A DNA stretch of 10,914 nucleotides, taken from Clostridia bacterium. Lineage in GTDB: Bacteria > Bacillota > Clostridia > UMGS1883. Numbering within the stretch: the stretch's first letter is position 1; every line of letters starts with the position of its first letter. This document shows positions 7,561 to 10,914 of the stretch, in pieces. The notes under the pieces are model-generated. The model made no database searches. It was not told where the DNA came from and worked only from the letters and a program-made list of their open reading frames with translations. The position numbers and the translations under genes are program-made. The DNA lies in assembly GCA_021202495.1 (NCBI GenBank), contig JAJQCX010000048.1:1-10914 (forward strand). Direction: 5' to 3'.

Positions 7561-7595
7561 AAAAAATGCTGCGGGGCAATTGCGCTCCGCAGCAT
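7561..7595 (-). terminator. Rho-independent terminator of the esterase gene
   Basis: CCGCAGCAT and ATGCTGCGG (7587-7595 with 7566-7574) form a perfect nine-base stem that extends by a G-U and two G-C pairs to a six-base loop. On the minus strand it is followed by a run of T (7566 to 7561). It begins four bases after the esterase stop, so most esterase transcripts should end before araC. Confidence 0.93.
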
Positions 7596-7599
7596 AATT

Positions 7600-10155
7600 T
7601 TAGTTTTGTGGTGTAAGATTATCGTTCCAGAAGAAAAGTTTTTGAGCAGAGGCTTGGGGGATGGTTAGACTTTGGATTGATGATGATTGGGAGGCGGAGG
7701 AGACAGAAAGAAGGGTGTTATCCTCATAGGAGGCGGCGTAGGCTTTAGAGGTGGGGGAAATGATGAAATAGGTTATACTGCCTGCGGTTTGGGCGGTGAG
7801 AACCGTATTTTTCTCGGGTGCGGAGATAGTGAAATCGGAGACGGCAAATTCACCGGCGTCGGCGCCGTCGCCGCCGCGGACAAGGAGGCGGGAGGCGGAG
7901 GACATTGAAAGCGCGCTTGTGCGGAAGGACGCTTTTTCGGCGAGAATTTGCCATGTGTCGTCAACATTCACAAGAACGCTGTAGGTATTTGAAGTGAAGT
8001 CGAAAAGGACGCGCATTTCATACGGAGTATTCGCGCTGTAGGCGAAGGACGAGGTTTTGTAAGACGCGCCGTCGATGTATTCCAAATAGCCGTTTGTGCC
8101 GAAGCGAATTGTTACGGCGGGGTTGCTCCATGCGGAGATTGTATTTGACGAATCCGTAAAGGCGACGACGCCGTCGATGTTTTCTTCAAATGCGGTCATG
8201 GTAAATTCGGCAATCTGCACGTCGGCGTCGTCCACATCATATGCGCGGGTGAGGAAGGAATCAGCCGAGATTATGCGCGTGTCGGTGGTGAAGGGGGATG
8301 CGGGCAGATTCCCCGAATTATATAAATTCGGGTTTTCGGGGACGGCGGAATAAGCATAGCGAACATAGGCGGGATTCGGCACTTCGGGGGAGGAGACGGT
8401 GATTGTGTTGTCGGGATTGATGACGGCTGTTGCCGCGACAAAATCGCCGTCTGCAGAGGCAACTTCAAACTCGGAAAGTGTTTCGGAGGTTGAGCCGTAG
8501 GGATTATTGATAATAAGTCCGTCGCCGATGGTGTCCGAGCGGAAGGAGACGATTATGCTGTCGCCGTCGATTGTCGCGCTTTCAAAGAGCGGACCTTCGG
8601 CGGTTAAATCTTTATTATAAACGTATTTTTCAGCCAAGAGAAACAGGCGGTGGGCGACAGTTTCCTTGCCTAAGGGGTGAATGTTGCCATAGGTGCCTTG
8701 GTCGGTGTCCAAAATTACCGCCATGCCGACGTTGTCAAGCTCAAGCGCGCTCTTTTGTGCCTCACGCTGGGGAGCGTAGTTTTGCCCGGAATAGCGCGCC
8801 AGCTGGACGAAAAGGAAGGGGAGCGAATCGTCGTTCCAAAGTGAGCGCCAGTCTTGAATGAGAGTGGGGAAGGCTTCGGCGTAGGAAACGGGGTTTGAAG
8901 CGTCGCTTTCGCCCTGATACCACAAGATTGCGCAAATGGGGTAGGAGGTTAAGGGCGCGATGTGGGAATTGAAAATATCGCCGTTGGTGGGGGTGTAGTT
9001 GAGAGTTTGATTGTCGGAGGATTGGCGCATCCAGCGGTTGATTGATGTGCCGTTCCACGCAGCGGAAATGAGACCGATGGGAACATCGGGCTCTTCATTG
9101 AGACGCTCTTCGGCGAAAAACATGCCTATGTAGGACAATGTTTTGTTGTTGTCCTCGGTTAAAGGCTGCCATGTGCCGTTTTTAAGCGGAACGTCAAAGG
9201 TGGGCGTGGATGAGGCGGTGGTGTTCATGGTGAAGTGCTTAATTCGATCGTCCGAGATGCGGGTCGGAAGGTTTGAGGTTGTGACGCCGCTTCCGAGCTG
9301 TTCACTCGTTTGATAATTATAATTCTGCGCCATGTTGGACTGACCTGCAAGAAGGAACACGTCGCCGACGTAGACGGAATATGAAACGGTTTGGTCGGCG
9401 GCGGAGACGGTCAGAGTGTAGGGCTCGAGCGAGGCGGGAAGAGGGGAGAGGGAAATTGTAAATTCCCCGTCTTCGGGCACGGCGGAGGCGGAAGAGGTGT
9501 AACCGTTGCCGGAAAGGTTGGCGGTGACTGTTTCGGCAGTCGAGCGACCGAAAACGATGTGGTCTTTACCGCGCTGGAGAACCATGTTGTCGGAATAGTA
9601 ATTGGGAAGGGTGAAGGTTTGAAGCACGCCGTCCTCGGATGTAACCGAAAGAGACGAAACGCTGTAAAGCCCCGCCTTGTAGCTGCCGCCGCTGCGGACG
9701 GTGATTTTGCCCAAATCCGAAACGGTTGTGCGGAAGGCGTAGCTTTGCGCGACGGTGTAATGAGTGCCGTCGATTGTGACATAGGCGTTATAGATTTGGT
9801 TTGTTATGTCGGCGTCTATCTCGACGAGATAGGCGGTATTTACTTCATAATACGCCGTTTCGACCTGTGAGAAGGAGGAGGCGTCGTTGGAATCGAAATA
9901 TCCGCCCTCGCGGATGCGGAAGCATATTGCGTAGTCGGTATAGGCTGCGGGCGTGATTGAGGAGCCTGTTATGCCGACGATGCCGTCAGAGGTCGTATTG
10001 ACGGTTATGTAAAACGAAATATGCACAAGCGGGGAAGAAGGGGTGAAGGTGTGATACGTAAAATCCGCGGTTGAGACATATTCGTCCGCGGCAAATGTGG
10101 GCGGAGCGAAGGAGAATAGCAGGATAACTGCCAGAATAAGCGATAATTTTTTCAT
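7600..10155 (-). CDS. Secreted SGNH-type sialate O-acetylesterase with flanking accessory domains
   Basis: The 851-residue protein has a signal peptide (1-22, cleavage near TFA/ADEY), so it is exported. The core (about 177-515) is a SASA-family SGNH hydrolase: GDVFLLAGQSNMAQ (264-277) supplies catalytic S273; AAWNGTSINRWM (365-376) supplies the oxyanion-hole Asn/Gly; LWYQGESD (411-418) is the family block; and DTDQGTYGNIHP (483-494) contains the Asp-x-x-His-type pair, with H493 the likely catalytic His. Known relatives remove O-acetyl groups from sialic acids, though some act on acetylated xylan or other sugars. A lectin-like domain occurs before the core (about 28-174) and again after it (about 645-778). 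The last 70 residues resemble the end of the adhesin-like protein at 54-3788. GGAGGG lies eight bases before the ATG. Codons are C/T-rich at third positions, unlike the plus-strand genes. The fold is secure; sialate as substrate is inferred. Confidence 0.92.
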   Translation of the reverse strand: MKKLSLILAVILLFSFAPPTFAADEYVSTADFTYHTFTPSSPLVHISFYITVNTTSDGIVGITGSSITPAAYTDYAICFRIREGGYFDSNDASSFSQVETAYYEVNTAYLVEIDADITNQIYNAYVTIDGTHYTVAQSYAFRTTVSDLGKITVRSGGSYKAGLYSVSSLSVTSEDGVLQTFTLPNYYSDNMVLQRGKDHIVFGRSTAETVTANLSGNGYTSSASAVPEDGEFTISLSPLPASLEPYTLTVSAADQTVSYSVYVGDVFLLAGQSNMAQNYNYQTSEQLGSGVTTSNLPTRISDDRIKHFTMNTTASSTPTFDVPLKNGTWQPLTEDNNKTLSYIGMFFAEERLNEEPDVPIGLISAAWNGTSINRWMRQSSDNQTLNYTPTNGDIFNSHIAPLTSYPICAILWYQGESDASNPVSYAEAFPTLIQDWRSLWNDDSLPFLFVQLARYSGQNYAPQREAQKSALELDNVGMAVILDTDQGTYGNIHPLGKETVAHRLFLLAEKYVYNKDLTAEGPLFESATIDGDSIIVSFRSDTIGDGLIINNPYGSTSETLSEFEVASADGDFVAATAVINPDNTITVSSPEVPNPAYVRYAYSAVPENPNLYNSGNLPASPFTTDTRIISADSFLTRAYDVDDADVQIAEFTMTAFEENIDGVVAFTDSSNTISAWSNPAVTIRFGTNGYLEYIDGASYKTSSFAYSANTPYEMRVLFDFTSNTYSVLVNVDDTWQILAEKASFRTSALSMSSASRLLVRGGDGADAGEFAVSDFTISAPEKNTVLTAQTAGSITYFIISPTSKAYAASYEDNTLLSVSSASQSSSIQSLTIPQASAQKLFFWNDNLTPQN
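7822..8223 (-). repeat. Lectin-like accessory domain, C-terminal copy in the esterase
   Basis: Residues about 645-778. It aligns with residues 28-174 of the same protein: NTPYEMRVLFDFTSNTYSVLV matches NTAYLVEIDADITNQIYNAYV in spacing and pattern, then FRTSALSM matches FRTTVSDL, LLVRGGDG matches ITVRSGGS, and FAVSDFTIS matches YSVSSLSVT. The beta-rich pattern suggests a concanavalin-like carbohydrate-binding fold; no ligand can be named. Confidence 0.7.
9634..10074 (-). repeat. Lectin-like accessory domain, N-terminal copy in the esterase
   Basis: Residues about 28-174, directly after the signal peptide. This is the paralogue of residues 645-778, sharing the NT-Y, FRT, VR-GG and closing VS motifs in the same order and at similar spacing. 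The divergence shows an old duplication, not a recent DNA repeat. Confidence 0.7.
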
Positions 10156-10195
10156 GAGAAAATCCCTCCGAATGAAATTTAAATTTATATGAGTT

Positions 10196-10224
10196 ATTAT
10201 AATATAACGCGGCGGGAAAGTAAA
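10196..10224 (-). promoter_or_regulatory. Sigma-A-type promoter of the esterase gene
   Basis: On the minus strand TTTACT (10224 to 10219) is followed after exactly 17 bases by a perfect TATAAT (10201 to 10196). The predicted start is near 10189, giving a leader of about 34 bases. The palindrome AAATTTAAATTT (10175-10186) lies in the first bases of that leader and could be an operator or only AT-rich spacer. Confidence 0.85.
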
Positions 10225-10286
10225 GATTTTATGAGAAAAAATGTGCGAGTGGTATGTCGGTGTTGTGGTGGGGCTTGCGGCAGGTT

Positions 10287-10314
10287 GGGGTTGACAGGGA
10301 GGGGAGATGCGGGG
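10287..10314 (+). other. Canonical G-quadruplex motif inside the mnmM promoter
   Basis: Four G-tracts, at 10287-10290, 10297-10299, 10301-10304 and 10311-10314, are separated by loops of 6, 1 and 6 bases. This fits the G3+N1-7 rule. The first loop is the -35 hexamer itself, and the last tract touches the -10 hexamer. Folding is inferred from the motif only. Confidence 0.6.
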
Positions 10315-10320
10315 TAAAAT
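10291..10320 (+). promoter_or_regulatory. Sigma-A-type promoter of mnmM
   Basis: A perfect TTGACA (10291-10296) is followed after 18 bases by TAAAAT (10315-10320). The predicted start is near 10327, giving a leader of about 17 bases. The spacer is unusually G-rich and forms part of a quadruplex motif (10287-10314). Confidence 0.8.
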
Positions 10321-10343
10321 GAAAAAAAGAGAGGCGGAGAAGA

Positions 10344-10901
10344 ATGAGTTATTACGATAAAAATGCGCTGAAGCTGGCGCATGAATACATCAGGGCGAAT
10401 GTGGGGAAGCGAGACGTTACGGTTGACGCGACGATGGGGAAGGGGCGCGACACGCTGCTTTTGGCGCAGCTTTCAAAAAAGGTGTACGCGTTTGACATAC
10501 AGGAAAGGGCGCTTGAACTGACGCGGGAGAGGCTGGAGGAAAACGGGGTTAATAATGCGGAGCTTATTTTGGACAGCCATCACAACATGAAAAAATACGT
10601 TTCGGAGGCAAAGTGTGTTGTGTTCAATTTCGGATTTCTGCCGGGAGGGGATCACACGATTTTTTCCAAGCCCGAAACGAGCGTTGCGGCGGTAAAGGCG
10701 GCGCTTGACATTATTGTGCCGAACGGGTTTATTTCGATATGCAGCTATTACGGCGGGGACACGGGGTACGAGGAGATTGAGGCGCTGCTTGCGTTCCTCA
10801 AGACGGTTGACGCTAAGAAATACACGGTTATGCTGCAGTCCTTTTATAACAGAGCGAATTGCCCGCCGATATTTATTGTGTTTGAAAGAACCGGAGAGTA
10901 A
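10344..10901 (+). CDS. mnmM: tRNA methyltransferase of the MnmM/YtqB family
   Basis: This 185-residue protein matches the single-domain methyltransferases formerly called rRNA methylase YtqB and now known as MnmM. MnmM methylates 5-aminomethyl-2-thiouridine at wobble position 34 of tRNA to mnm5s2U in bacteria lacking MnmC. Motifs: SAM-binding VDATMGKGRDTLLLA (27-41), FDIQ (50-53) for the ribose-binding acidic residue, DSHHNM (77-82), the family hallmark FNFGFLPGGDH (94-104, usually N-L-G-Y-LPGGDK), SYYGGDTGYEE (134-144) and the closing FYNRANCPPIFIVFER (167-182). Length is normal for the family. The start is preceded by purine-rich GAGGCGGAGAAGA rather than a clean AGGAGG. It is divergent from the esterase, with its own promoter. 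The tRNA role follows from family knowledge; the specific target here is inferred. Confidence 0.9.
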   Translation: MSYYDKNALKLAHEYIRANVGKRDVTVDATMGKGRDTLLLAQLSKKVYAFDIQERALELTRERLEENGVNNAELILDSHHNMKKYVSEAKCVVFNFGFLPGGDHTIFSKPETSVAAVKAALDIIVPNGFISICSYYGGDTGYEEIEALLAFLKTVDAKKYTVMLQSFYNRANCPPIFIVFERTGE

Positions 10902-10914
10902 TAATAATTAAAAA

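Noticed and set aside
7523..7597. A 24-codon plus-strand ORF starting ATG after GAGGGGG, beginning MKCAWEDMGG
   Set aside because: It runs through the esterase terminator hairpin, has no recognisable promoter upstream on the plus strand, and its last codons are simply the terminator stem. A G-rich strand makes chance Shine-Dalgarno matches likely.
9421..9452. Second possible G-quadruplex (GGG, GGGG, GGG cluster in the esterase gene)
   Set aside because: Only three tracts lie within allowed loop lengths; the next GGG upstream is twelve bases away, so it does not meet the four-tract rule.
9391..9870. Plus-strand open frame (159 codons) opposite the esterase
   Set aside because: Very Gly-rich (starts MVGGGDGQ), explained by the G-rich plus strand opposite a pyrimidine-rich coding strand. 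No ribosome binding site and no family resemblance.

Overview
The window looks like a chromosomal segment of an anaerobic, probably gut-dwelling, Firmicute of the class Clostridia. The evidence is strong AGGAGG-type ribosome binding sites, sigma-A-like promoters, Gram-positive signal peptides without an outer-membrane apparatus, and protein families common in intestinal clostridia: MucBP-like repeats, an atrophied Ig-like fold, LamG, a GH29 fucosidase and a sialate O-acetylesterase. Placement below class level is not possible from the sequence. There are six complete protein genes and no RNA gene, insertion sequence or CRISPR array. No gap between genes exceeds about 205 bases.

Layout. (1) 54-3788 (+): a 1244-residue secreted multidomain protein with carbohydrate-binding-like and mucin-binding-like modules and no visible catalytic domain, closed by a textbook terminator. 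(2) 3853-4980 (+): a THUMP-domain RNA methyltransferase of the RlmL/YpsC type. Twenty-two bases later comes (3) 5003-6475 (+), a cytoplasmic GH29 alpha-L-fucosidase, probably in the same transcript. (4) 6560-7396 (-): an AraC-family regulator convergent with the fucosidase, with its own promoter and terminator. (5) 7600-10155 (-): a secreted SGNH/sialate O-acetylesterase flanked by two copies of one accessory domain. (6) 10344-10901 (+): a tRNA-modifying methyltransferase of the MnmM/YtqB family, divergent from the esterase.

Working together. The adhesin-like protein, esterase, fucosidase and AraC regulator fit a small glycan-use neighbourhood. The secreted binder could hold glycans, the secreted esterase could deacetylate them, and the fucosidase could act on imported fucosylated oligosaccharides under AraC control. 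No transporter or other glycosidase is present, so this is inference. The two RNA methyltransferases are housekeeping genes interleaved with these.

The most notable points are a C-terminal module apparently shared by the two secreted proteins, the duplicated domain around the esterase core, a canonical G-quadruplex motif inside the mnmM promoter, phased repeats upstream of the araC promoter, and a G-rich plus strand that persists even over the minus-strand genes. I found no clearly new defence or mobile system.
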